A stretch of DNA of 64,000 nucleotides, from the NCBI GenBank assembly GCA_005790605.1, contig SXUI01000068.1, positions 59,672 through 123,671 on the forward strand, given 5' to 3'. Below are positions 1-7,793 of this stretch, piece by piece. Each line of letters starts with the position of its first letter. Positions within the stretch are counted from its first letter, which is position 1. Below the pieces are notes generated by a model. It saw nothing but the letters and a program-made list of their open reading frames with translations. It was not told the origin of the DNA and made no database searches. The translations under genes and the position numbers were made by a program. The DNA is from Planctomycetia bacterium. Its GTDB lineage: Bacteria; Planctomycetota; Phycisphaerae; Phycisphaerales; SM1A02.

Positions 1-62
1 GCGACAAGCGAGAGCCCTACAGCTCCGATGAGAGGCGCATTGTTTCGCCAGAAGGTCGGCAC
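1..62 (-). CDS. Possible 5' end of a membrane protein, cut by window edge
   Basis: A GTG codon at 62-60 opens a frame that stays open to the left edge. It reads about 20 residues beginning V-P-T-F-W-R-N-N-A-P and then turning hydrophobic (L-I-G-A-V-G-L-S-L-V), as at the start of a membrane protein or an uncleaved signal anchor. No convincing ribosome binding site precedes it. It has the same strand as the next gene. The stretch is too short for family assignment, so this is a low-confidence call resting only on the open frame and the hydrophobic pattern. Confidence 0.2.
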   Translation of the reverse strand, partial: MPTFWRNNAPLIGAVGLSLV

Positions 63-124
63 GGAGTCATCTTAGCCGCGCGACGCGGGCCGAGCGCTCG
101 TGTTTCGGGGGTGGCGGAGATGGA

Positions 125-784
125 TCAGGCGCGTTTGCTCTTCGTAGCCTGCGCCTTGCGCGGATGGTGATTCGCGAGGATCGTTGCGAAGTGGTCGTCG
201 GCGAGGCAATAGAGCCCAGACTGCGCGGAGTGGGCGATCACCGTTCTGAGCGAGTCGCCGCCGAGGCCGCGTCTGAGGCGAAGCGTGACACTCTCCACAA
301 GTCGAGTGGTTCGAACGACGCTCTTCGCAACTTCTCCATTTGATGCGCCTTTCCCGAGCAATCGATAGACCTCAAGTTCGCGTCGAGTAAGGTGCGCGAG
401 TTCGCCTAGATGCGCGTGCATGCATGGATGCACCTTTGCGAGGGCGTCGGGCTGAGTTAGATTCAACGAGATCACCGGCGCAAACTTCACCCGAAACAAA
501 TCTCCTTGGGACGGAGTCGTCCGTGCGTCTGCACTCACTCGCTCGATGCGGGTGATGCACGCTTTCCCAAATGCAATTTCAAGCAACCAACGGCGGCCCA
601 CCTGCGGCGCGGATGCGAGTTGCGCGACGCGCTCTTCAATCCACTCTCGCGAGAAACCCTGTGAAACCACGATGTTCCCGCCGTTGGCGGATTGCCGAAA
701 CGATGGCGGAGCTTCGACGACATTCCATCTCGCGTCGACGAGCCAAGGGACTCCGATCTCTTCGAACAACAAATCTTGTTCCAT
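125..784 (-). CDS. LuxR-type helix-turn-helix regulator
   Basis: The protein has 219 residues. Its C-terminal part (about 125-195) looks like a LuxR/GerE DNA-binding domain: L-T-R-R-E-L-E-V-Y-R-L-L-G-K-G-A-S-N-G-E-V-A matches the family pattern L-T-x-R-E-x-E-V-L-x-L-x-A-x-G-x-S-x-x-E-I-A, followed by a recognition-helix-like S-V-T-L-R-L-R-R. The N-terminal 120 residues may be a PAS-like sensory fold (D-A-R-W-N-V-V near the start), but no specific ligand site is visible. The tail is rich in Lys and Arg. The ATG at 784 is preceded by GAAGGATGC, a reasonable ribosome binding site. No receiver domain is present, so it is not a classic response regulator. The target genes are unknown. Confidence 0.6.
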   Translation of the reverse strand: MEQDLLFEEIGVPWLVDARWNVVEAPPSFRQSANGGNIVVSQGFSREWIEERVAQLASAPQVGRRWLLEIAFGKACITRIERVSADARTTPSQGDLFRVKFAPVISLNLTQPDALAKVHPCMHAHLGELAHLTRRELEVYRLLGKGASNGEVAKSVVRTTRLVESVTLRLRRGLGGDSLRTVIAHSAQSGLYCLADDHFATILANHHPRKAQATKSKRA

Positions 785-1051
785 GCATCCTTCACTTCAG
801 CTGAACTCAATCGAGGTCGCACAAAGACTCGTTCGAGCGACAGCCGCTGCGTTGACTCAATATCCTCAATACGCGTACGCGCCTCACCCGGTTGATCGGC
901 GCGCGCTCCCGATGTGCAATGGAGCATTCTCTGACGGACAGAGTTTGGCGCAAGTCCATGGGAAATGCAAGTGCCAGCGAACGCCGCGCAAGACGTAACG
1001 AGGCGCGCGGATGGGATTGCATCATGAATCAGGGTTGACTCGGTGTCAGGG

Positions 1052-1156
1052 TTACTCGCACGCGCCCCAGTCAGAGAGCACCATGGCGTAGTCTGCAACA
1101 TGGACGATGCCATCGTCATCGATGCCCGCATCGAGTTTTCCTGGGCTATCACCCAT
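1052..1156 (-). pseudogene. GC-type dockerin tail remnant
   Basis: A frame of 34 residues reads D-A-G-I-D-D-D-G-I-V-H-V-A-D-Y-A-M-V-L-S-D-W-G and ends A-C-E, then TAA. This is the second calcium-binding repeat and terminal W-G-x-C of planctomycete dockerin-type cell-surface proteins. No signal peptide or passenger domain precedes it. The same frame continues upstream without a stop to the TGA that ends the 1205-1729 gene, so it is either that gene's lost tail or debris of a separate dockerin protein. The flanking stretch 785-1051 shows no other coding or structural signal. Confidence 0.45.
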
Positions 1157-1204
1157 CGAAAGTGCCACCGCCCGCGGTTTGGTCGGCCGCAGCCGAGTTT
1201 TCGC

Positions 1205-1729
1205 TCAAGGGGTTGAGCGTGGATTGTTGTGTTCCATCACAGTGTCTCGTTTGGGTATGGCGCCTCGAAGTTGATGCACATCCTCTGAAAAGACGGAGGC
1301 CGGAGTCGCGCGCACTGCGCACCACGCTCCGGGTCTTGTTGGCGTGTGAGCGACGGAGATTCGCAACCAGTCAGTTGCATCCCTCCATGACGGATGGAGT
1401 GTGATCCGCAGCGCAATCTGCCCAGGAAGACTCGGGGTGGGGATGTCCCATGTGCCGTAGCGTGCGGACTCAGCCATGCAATCCGCGTAAGGCGTGAGGT
1501 CGAGCTCATCAATGTTCATTGGGAGTCGCCCATGCGTGTCCTCGTGGAAAGCGAGGGCGGCGAGAAGTTGATCGCCGCACTCGGTCAATCTCACGAGTCT
1601 TGATTCGTCGAACTCCACGCGCATCCGGCGGTGCTTCATGGAGCGCAACGCAAACCAAGCCAGGAGGACGGCGAGGCCGAGCACGAGTGCCGCACCGCCT
1701 GCGAGGATGGCTGCGATGAACGGGCGCAC
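1205..1729 (-). CDS. Small membrane-anchored protein, unknown function
   Basis: The protein has 174 residues from a GTG start at 1729. Residues 4-28 form one hydrophobic anchor (I-A-A-I-L-A-G-G-A-A-L-V-L-G), followed by a soluble domain. A segment after the anchor, L-A-F-H-E-D-T-H-G-R-L-P, loosely recalls the Y-x-x-x-x-G-x-x-P element of pseudopilins, but no prepilin peptidase site is visible, so that link is weak. The start is uncertain because the frame is open further upstream. The stop is followed in frame by the dockerin remnant. There is no recognised family, and the gene sits in a decaying accessory region. Confidence 0.45.
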   Translation of the reverse strand: MRPFIAAILAGGAALVLGLAVLLAWFALRSMKHRRMRVEFDESRLVRLTECGDQLLAALAFHEDTHGRLPMNIDELDLTPYADCMAESARYGTWDIPTPSLPGQIALRITLHPSWRDATDWLRISVAHTPTRPGAWCAVRATPASVFSEDVHQLRGAIPKRDTVMEHNNPRSTP

Positions 1730-1807
1730 ACGCGCACGCGCTTGGGCCGGAATGCCATCATGGTGGAGGGGCGCGTCCGCATTGCGCGCACGCTGCGCAC
1801 GGTGTGT

Positions 1808-2140
1808 TCATCCAGAAATCTCGACGATGCGCTGTCCGGCCGCAAACGCTTCAACGATCGACGGTAGGGCGCGATCCATGACCGCAAGGAGTGCATCCTT
1901 TCGGCAGTTTCCAACCCGAACCCAAAGCAATTGGCCGCTTTCGCCCGCGCGATTCGCGAGATAGAACAAGTCCTCGTCCTTGCTCACGATAACCCGACCC
2001 TCGCGCTGAGCCCACGACCACAAGGCAAGATCGCTTGACGCGTCAAGCCCAACATTGGCAACATGTACTGCATCGTGACCCGCTTCAACGAGGTGCCGAG
2101 AAAGGCTCGGAGGCAATTGATTGTCGACGACAAACCTCAT
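1808..2140 (-). CDS. DUF5615 PIN-like toxin candidate
   Basis: The protein has 110 residues and opens M-R-F-V-V-D-N-Q-L-P-P-S-L, the DUF5615/Mut7-C-like PIN signature in which the first Asp is an acidic active-site position. Further acidic residues follow at S-K-D-E-D-L (about 54-59). Proteins of this family are predicted RNases and are usually coded with a DUF433 partner. The start overlaps the stop of that partner by four bases (2137-2140), so the two are translationally coupled. Toxicity is inferred from family and context, and nothing in the sequence proves it. The length is normal for the family, so the gene looks intact. Confidence 0.8.
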   Translation of the reverse strand: MRFVVDNQLPPSLSRHLVEAGHDAVHVANVGLDASSDLALWSWAQREGRVIVSKDEDLFYLANRAGESGQLLWVRVGNCRKDALLAVMDRALPSIVEAFAAGQRIVEISG

Positions 2141-2367
2141 GCGACCCGGACGACCGCGTGACTCGTTTGGACGGCGGCATATGCGATGGCCGCGAGGATG
2201 TCATCCCGTTCAAGTGTGGGATGATCCGCAATGATCTCGTCGATCGTCGCTCCACTCGAGAGCAACTCAAGGAGGTCGCACACACGCATGCGCTTCCCCC
2301 GGATGCACGGACGACCGCCACACTTGCCAGCTTCAAGGGTGATGCGCTCAAGCAGCAGGAGGTTCAT
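2137..2367 (-). CDS. DUF433 antitoxin candidate
   Basis: The protein has 76 residues. The core G-K-C-G-G-R-P-C-I-R-G-K-R-M-R-V-x-D-L-L-E-L-L is the DUF433 signature (usually G-K-P-x-I-x-G-T-R-I), followed by the helix containing I-I-A-D-H-P-T-L-E-R-D-D-I-L-A-A-I-A-Y-A. This winged-helix-like family supplies the partner of DUF5615 PIN-like proteins and probably autoregulates the pair. It is the upstream gene of the two and overlaps the toxin start by four bases. The stretch 2368-2646 between this gene and the lectin-dockerin pseudogene shows nothing further that I can support. Confidence 0.85.
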   Translation of the reverse strand: MNLLLLERITLEAGKCGGRPCIRGKRMRVCDLLELLSSGATIDEIIADHPTLERDDILAAIAYAAVQTSHAVVRVA

Positions 2368-2646
2368 GATGACGAGTATACCGCTGCAGCGGTGGATTCA
2401 TTGAATTTCTCGCCATTTCGGCGCTGAGCGAATGCGCCGCCGGTGGGGGATGAACGAGTTGAGTGACCAAGGACGACACTGGGCGCAGGAATTGGCTCGC
2501 CGCCCTAGACATGGACATGCACGCCCCTCGGAGCGCATGGTTGAGCAGCCTTTAGCTTCGACAATGCTGTCGTGTTGGATGAGACCTTCGCCGCTCGAAA
2601 GCTCCTTTTCCTCCTCATGGCGAAGGATGCGCCAGCTCTCGGCATT

Positions 2647-3474
2647 TCACTTCGGGCATCCCCCCCAACCATTGAGCACGATGGTGAGATCTGCAGCATC
2701 GACTGTGCCATCTCCGGTGAGGTCAGTTACGAACTCGCCCTTGCCGGATGATCCCCAATCGCCAAGAAGAGCTGCGAGGTCGACGCCATCAATCGTGCCG
2801 TTGCCGCTGACATCACCAGGACATGGACTACAAGAAACTCCGGCGTCGCAACAATCAGGAACCCCATTGGAGTTTGCGTCCTCGAAGGTGCCATCGAGAA
2901 TCTGTCCGTAGTCGACGATGCCGTCGGCATTGCAATCGGCAGACCATTCGATGACATAGGACGGGCCGGACAAGTTACTCCCACACGGATCGGGGTAGCC
3001 CGCATCATTCCACCAATCAGACGGCATCCCAGAACCATTCTGTGTTACGAAGTCGAGGTAATCCTCGCCACCACAACCATCGTTCGGTTCACCGCTCTAC
3101 CAATGCGACCATGTCCACGGTTCGCCTGACACCCAAGTCCACTCGGCATGGGGTTCACCTGTTCCCGCCGGTTGGTAGCCACCGAGCCACGGACCGACCA
3201 TGTATGGGGGGCTTGCGTTCCAACCAGCCGGATTGCTGCAGACAGTCGCAACAAAGGCATTTTCTAGTTGCGAGGTTGGGCAAGCCAAGTATCCACCCGC
3301 GTTCGTCGCTTCGACTTGCGCATCATTCCAAGATATCTGCGGCCCGATTATGAATTCATATCAATGCGCATTCCCGCCATCCTCAATGCGCCACTGCACC
3401 GCTTGCCCGTTCGCAAACTGCGAGCATGTGAACAGCCCCGCGAACACCGATGCCACCACGAGTTCAAGTTTCAT
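2647..3474 (-). pseudogene. C-type-lectin-like dockerin protein, two in-frame stops
   Basis: One frame runs 276 codons from an ATG at 3474 to TAA at 2647. It begins with a signal peptide (M-K-L-E-L-V-V-A-S-V-F-A-G-L). A lectin-like domain follows, with I-S-W-N-D-A-Q-V-E-A, then W-N-D-A near its end, and then a double dockerin repeat (N-G-T-I-D-G-V-D-L and D-G-T-V-D-A-A-D-L) ending W-G-G-C-P-K. The frame is broken by TGA at 3363-3361 (context H-stop-Y-E-F) and by TAG at 3099-3097 (context S-H-W-stop-S-G-E-P-N-D). There is no frameshift. TGA ends many intact genes here, so general recoding is unlikely. It is probably a secreted carbohydrate-binding surface protein inactivated recently. Confidence 0.75.
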
Positions 3475-3601
3475 GAGCGTTTCTCCGTGAACGATGCCAC
3501 CTACGCGCAGGGGATCGAAACCTCTTCGAACCGCACGCGCCGTACTTATCCATGCGAAAATCGCGACAGAGTCCTCAATCAAATCGCCAAAGTTTTGCGT
3601 A

Positions 3602-4216
3602 ATGGAGGGGACGGGGTACAGTTTCGGTGTGTCGGCACCCACACTCACTGCGAAACTGAACCTTGCGCTCGAAGGCGACGCCGTAGCGGCAGAGCGAGCC
3701 TGGAGCGAGGTTTACGCCGAGGTGCGCGCCATTGCCGCCATGGCGCTCACGCACGAGTCGGGCCCGGAGGTAGCGGGCGCGGATCTTCAGCCCACCGGCC
3801 TCGTGCACGAAGTTTTTCTTCGGCTTGACCGAAGCCCGCCACGAGAGTGGGAAAGTCGGCGCCACTTTTTTGGCGCGGTCGCGCAGGCATGCGAGCGGGC
3901 CTTGATCGATCTCGCGCGGTTGCGCAATGCGGCGAAACGCGGTGGGGGAAACCCTCATATACCCCTTCGTTTCGTCGCTGGAGAACTTGCTGATCCACAA
4001 AGTGCAGCGTCGGCGGCGGAGTTCGGTCTGCCGGCCGTGCTTTCGGCGTTTGCGCTGAGGTATCCGCGCGCCGCCGAGGTCGCGCGATTGCGCTACATGC
4101 TCGGATTACCAAGCGCCGAAATCGCGCGTGCGCTCGCGGTGAGCGAATCGACCGTCGAGAAGGATTGGGCGTTCACCCGTGCGTGGCTTCGACGCGAACT
4201 TGATCGATCGTTGTGA
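3602..4216 (+). CDS. ECF-type RNA polymerase sigma factor
   Basis: The protein has 204 residues from ATG 3602; the frame opens at 3494, so a longer form is possible. The organisation fits planctomycete ECF sigma factors: region 2 includes L-Q-P-T-G-L-V-H-E-V-F-L-R-L and R-R-H-F-F-G-A-V-A-Q-A, and region 4 includes the helix-turn-helix L-P-S-A-E-I-A-R-A-L-A-V-S-E-S-T-V-E-K-D-W. It directs transcription of a regulon that I cannot identify. The kinase-propeller gene starts 30 bases downstream on the same strand. Such pairs are recurrent in planctomycetes, with the kinase thought to control the sigma factor. No anti-sigma gene is visible. Confidence 0.78.
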   Translation: MEGTGYSFGVSAPTLTAKLNLALEGDAVAAERAWSEVYAEVRAIAAMALTHESGPEVAGADLQPTGLVHEVFLRLDRSPPREWESRRHFFGAVAQACERALIDLARLRNAAKRGGGNPHIPLRFVAGELADPQSAASAAEFGLPAVLSAFALRYPRAAEVARLRYMLGLPSAEIARALAVSESTVEKDWAFTRAWLRRELDRSL

Positions 4217-4246
4217 ATTCATTACGGAACGCTCTGCCGATTTCGC

Positions 4247-7200
4247 ATGGATGATTGCATGGATCCCGCTTTGACACGCTCACCTGACAGCGCGCAAGAG
4301 GCCTTCGCCGAAGCGATCGCGCTTCCGCTTTCCGCGCGTGAGGCGTTCATTGCGCGCCTCCGAGCAAAGGACCCGATTCTCGCAGGCGAAGTTGAGTCGC
4401 TCTTGGCGTATCACTCGCCGTCAGACGCGCACGCCGAGCTTGATGCGACCGCGACGCTTCCCGCAACGCTGCTTGGGAAGACAGTGGGCGGCTGCCGAAT
4501 AGAGCGGCTCATCGGCTATGGCGGGATGAGTGCGGTCTATCAAGCGACGCAGGACATTCCAAGGCGTCGTGTAGCGGTGAAAGTTGTGCGACGCGAAAGA
4601 CTCAGCACCGGTGCGCGGCGCAGGCTTCGCGTCGAGGCGGAAGCACTGGCGCGGTTAGAGCACCCGAACATCGCGCGTGTCTATGCCGCTGGTTCGCAAC
4701 GCCTTTCCGACCGCGACGACGACGGCGAGTCGCCTTTCCTCGTGATGGAGTTGATCGAAGGCGCGGTGCCGCTGAACACTTGGGCGAATGCTGCGAAACT
4801 TGACGCGCGCGCGCGGATTGCACTCGTCGCGCTCATCAGCGACGCGATCGAACACGCACACCGGGTAGGCGTGATTCACCGCGACCTGAAGCCAGGCAAT
4901 GTCCTCGTCGGCACCGATGGGTCACCAAAGGTCATTGACTTCGGGATCGCGTCCGTGAGCGATTCCATTGTCACCGCAGTGACGGAGGGACCGATGGGCA
5001 CACTCGCGTATATGAGTCCTGAGCAGGCACGAGGACAGCGCGTGGACATCGGGAGCGATGTTTGGGGACTCGGCGCGTTGCTCTACGACTTGCTCGCGGG
5101 CGCTCCGCCGTTTGACTGCCACGACAACTCTGTCGCTGCGCACATTGACCGTCTCCTGCACGACGCGCCTGAACCCATCGCGGAGCGCGCACGAGCGGCG
5201 CGCGGCGTTGCGTTCGCGGAGTCGCTTCCGACCGCCTGCGATGCAGTTCTTCGAAAGGTGCTCGCGAACGATAGCGAGCGCCGTTATCGCAGCGCGGCTG
5301 AGTTTGCGGGCGAGCTGCGTCGCCTGCTTGCTGGGGAAACTCTGCTCGCGCGCCCCGATTCAGAATGGGACGCAATCGCGCGCGTGCTACGGCGGCATCG
5401 CACGAGCGTCATCGCGGCGATGGGCATCTTCACGGCGGTGGCGGTCGGGCTTGTTGTTTCGCTCACACTCTTGACGAGAGAACGAAGCGCGCACGCGAAT
5501 GCGCAGTGGTCGGCGTATGTCGCGTCGATCGCAGCCGCGAACGGAATGCTCGATCGCAACGACGCGAGCGCAGCGCATGAGATGCTTGAGTCGGCACCGA
5601 TGGAGCATCGCGGTTGGGAATGGAACGCGCTGCGCCATCTCTCAAGCCAATCGAAGTGGTCAGTGCAGTTCCCCATCGGGGCGCAGGTCTACCACACGGA
5701 CTGGACCCCCGATGGCAAGCGGATCATCGCAGTCGCAGGCAACATGGTGACCGCGATCGATCGGGTGACGCGCCGCGAACTTTGGCGGACACCCTCGCCT
5801 AGCGGAAGCGAAATCTGGCGAGCGCATGCGATGGCGGATGGCAGTGTGGTCGCGCAAGTACTCAACTTTGGATTGATGCGCGTTGATGCTGCAGGTCGTG
5901 TCGTCACCACCGAGAAGAATGACACGATCTACGACCTTGCGATTGACGGTTCGCGCACGCGCTTGTTCGCTGATGGCGTTGGTGGCGCGCAGGAGATCGA
6001 CCCTGTCACGCTCGCTGTGCTTCGTTCCATCGTGGTGGCTCCGCCGATGAGGTCCAAGTCGAAGTGCATTGCGGTCGCCAGCGACGCAAGTTTCTTAGTA
6101 CTCGGAGGCGATGACGGCATGATCACCGCTGTTTCCGCGGTTGACGGGGCAACGCGCTGGGTCGTCGACGCGCCCGGGACTAGCGATTTCGTTCGAGCCG
6201 TAGCCGTGAGTCGCGATGGACGATTGGTGGCGGGCGCGTCGCGGAGCGGAATCGTGTTGATCGATGCCGCGGATGGTTCGGTGCGCTGGCGCTCAGCTGA
6301 CCGTCGGCAGGACTACCGCGATTGCGATTTCAATCACGGTGGGAGTGAGATCATCGCGTCAGGTTGGAATGAGTCCGTTGATCGTTACGCGACCACTGAC
6401 GGTCGCCTCATCGCCTCGATCACCGGACCATTTAGCCAAGTGTGGCACTCCGCAGTCTCGCCGGATGGGACGGAGATCGCCTCGGGATGCAATGCTGTGC
6501 GCGTCGATGTCTTTGATGCGCGCGCGAGTTCGCGACCGGAGGAGTTCACGCTCGATGGCTCGATCATTACCGCCATCGCTCGCGGAGGCTCACACATGTT
6601 CGCAACGACCGCCGATGGCGGGTTGTTCTCGCTTGCCATCGCAAGCGGAAGTTCGCCCGTGCGACTCGTTACGAACTTGCATTCAAACTCCGTCTGCGAG
6701 CTCCCTAGCGGCGCCATAGTTGTCGCCCACGATGGTGGTGTCGCGTGGCTTGACGATCTTGGAGCGATGCAGGCGTCGCTTGAACTCCCTTCACGCGCAT
6801 TGTGCATCGGGACGATCGACGAAGGCGCGACGATCGCGGTGCGGCTTGAAGACAAGCGATTGCTTGCGATTGACTCTGTGAGCAAGGAATTGCGCTGGAG
6901 CGTCGGCGGGTTCGAGAGGGAGTCGACGATCGCAGTTGAGACTGGCGTTCCTGGAGTTGTGTTCTTGCCGCGCGGAATCCGAGGTGAGCGAGCGCTGCTT
7001 GATATTCCCTCGATGGTCGAGTCGAGCATGCCGGTCCTGCGCGATTTTGCGCTGTGCGGCGCGTGTTCTCCGGATGGGTCACTCCTCGCGATAGGCACCA
7101 TCGCAAGCGCAAGCGAACTCGCGTTTCTCGATGCTCATTCATTCGAACCCATCGCACAACTTCCCAACCACCGCGGCGGCGTGCGCGCGATCGCGTGGAG

Positions 7201-7387
7201 CCCGGACGGAGAGCGCATTGCGAGCGCTTCACTCGACGGCACGGTGCGGATCTGGCATGTCACCAAGCAGGTTGAGATCCTCACCGTCTACCGAGGCCTC
7301 GTCCGCGATCTTGCGTGGGATGAGGACGGCACGCTCTGGCTCGCGTGCGAGGACGGGCTGCTGCGGGCGGTGCGGGTGCGTGCGTGA
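4247..7387 (+). CDS. Transmembrane serine/threonine kinase with beta-propeller
   Basis: The protein has 1046 residues. The cytoplasmic kinase domain spans about 82-360: glycine loop G-Y-G-G-M-S-A-V-Y (90-98), Lys112 in V-A-V-K-V-V, catalytic loop H-R-D-L-K-P-G-N (211-218), D-F-G (231-233) and S-P-E (257-259). All catalytic residues are present, so it should be active. One membrane helix lies at about 388-410. The remaining 600 residues are WD40/PQQ-like propeller repeats, including S-P-D-G and D-G-T-V-R-I-W at the C-terminus, presumably on the other side of the membrane as a sensor or scaffold. It follows the ECF sigma gene closely, suggesting a shared transcript and a signalling role upstream of that factor. 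Confidence 0.93.
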   Translation: MDDCMDPALTRSPDSAQEAFAEAIALPLSAREAFIARLRAKDPILAGEVESLLAYHSPSDAHAELDATATLPATLLGKTVGGCRIERLIGYGGMSAVYQATQDIPRRRVAVKVVRRERLSTGARRRLRVEAEALARLEHPNIARVYAAGSQRLSDRDDDGESPFLVMELIEGAVPLNTWANAAKLDARARIALVALISDAIEHAHRVGVIHRDLKPGNVLVGTDGSPKVIDFGIASVSDSIVTAVTEGPMGTLAYMSPEQARGQRVDIGSDVWGLGALLYDLLAGAPPFDCHDNSVAAHIDRLLHDAPEPIAERARAARGVAFAESLPTACDAVLRKVLANDSERRYRSAAEFAGELRRLLAGETLLARPDSEWDAIARVLRRHRTSVIAAMGIFTAVAVGLVVSLTLLTRERSAHANAQWSAYVASIAAANGMLDRNDASAAHEMLESAPMEHRGWEWNALRHLSSQSKWSVQFPIGAQVYHTDWTPDGKRIIAVAGNMVTAIDRVTRRELWRTPSPSGSEIWRAHAMADGSVVAQVLNFGLMRVDAAGRVVTTEKNDTIYDLAIDGSRTRLFADGVGGAQEIDPVTLAVLRSIVVAPPMRSKSKCIAVASDASFLVLGGDDGMITAVSAVDGATRWVVDAPGTSDFVRAVAVSRDGRLVAGASRSGIVLIDAADGSVRWRSADRRQDYRDCDFNHGGSEIIASGWNESVDRYATTDGRLIASITGPFSQVWHSAVSPDGTEIASGCNAVRVDVFDARASSRPEEFTLDGSIITAIARGGSHMFATTADGGLFSLAIASGSSPVRLVTNLHSNSVCELPSGAIVVAHDGGVAWLDDLGAMQASLELPSRALCIGTIDEGATIAVRLEDKRLLAIDSVSKELRWSVGGFERESTIAVETGVPGVVFLPRGIRGERALLDIPSMVESSMPVLRDFALCGACSPDGSLLAIGTIASASELAFLDAHSFEPIAQLPNHRGGVRAIAWSPDGERIASASLDGTVRIWHVTKQVEILTVYRGLVRDLAWDEDGTLWLACEDGLLRAVRVRA

Positions 7388-7793
7388 CCTAAAGAACGGA
7401 AAGTTTGCGGGATCGATGGCAGTCCGAGGTGCATCTGTCGCGTGAGGGGGAGATGTGGTTCCTGCCCACGACTCGCGCGCGACACGATTTGCGCGCTGAT
7501 CTTTCAGAAGTTGCATCAACGCGACGACTGCGAATTGGCATCCGCGTGTCATGCTGTCGGCATCGAATTCGAGCGTTCAGTGCGATTGGCCGCCGTTCTA
7601 ACTACGGATCGCGGCAGGAGTTTGTGCTGCGCTCAGCAGATCGCCGATCGGTCGTGTGCTTGACGAGAACAGGCATTCAACGATATGTTCCGGTGACCCG
7701 CCGGTTACACGCGGGTGCTAGGAACGGTGCGGGTAAATGCGCATTGGAGTCGGATCTAGTGCGATGGTGGAGCGCTTCAACAAAGGTAGAGAG
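7388..7793. other. Intergenic stretch before the M48 lipoprotein gene
   Basis: About 400 bases without a supportable gene. Short frames here lack family features and ribosome binding sites. The one signal I can point to is the promoter-like pair at 7660-7689. The M48 gene's ribosome binding site (A-rich AAAGGTAGAGAG) lies immediately before 7794. Confidence 0.5.
7660..7689 (+). promoter_or_regulatory. Candidate sigma-70-type promoter for M48/TPR pair
   Basis: TTGACG at 7660-7665 and TATGTT at 7684-7689 are separated by 18 bases, close to the bacterial consensus for -35 and -10 boxes. The pair lies about 105 bases upstream of the M48 start at 7794, which would give a leader of roughly 95 bases. 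This is a match by eye only. Confidence 0.4.

Noticed and set aside
2647..3474. Stop-codon recoding (TGA as Trp or selenocysteine) in the lectin-dockerin gene
   Set aside because: Many intact genes here end in TGA, the second interruption is TAG, and I saw no element supporting selenocysteine insertion. Nonsense mutation is simpler.
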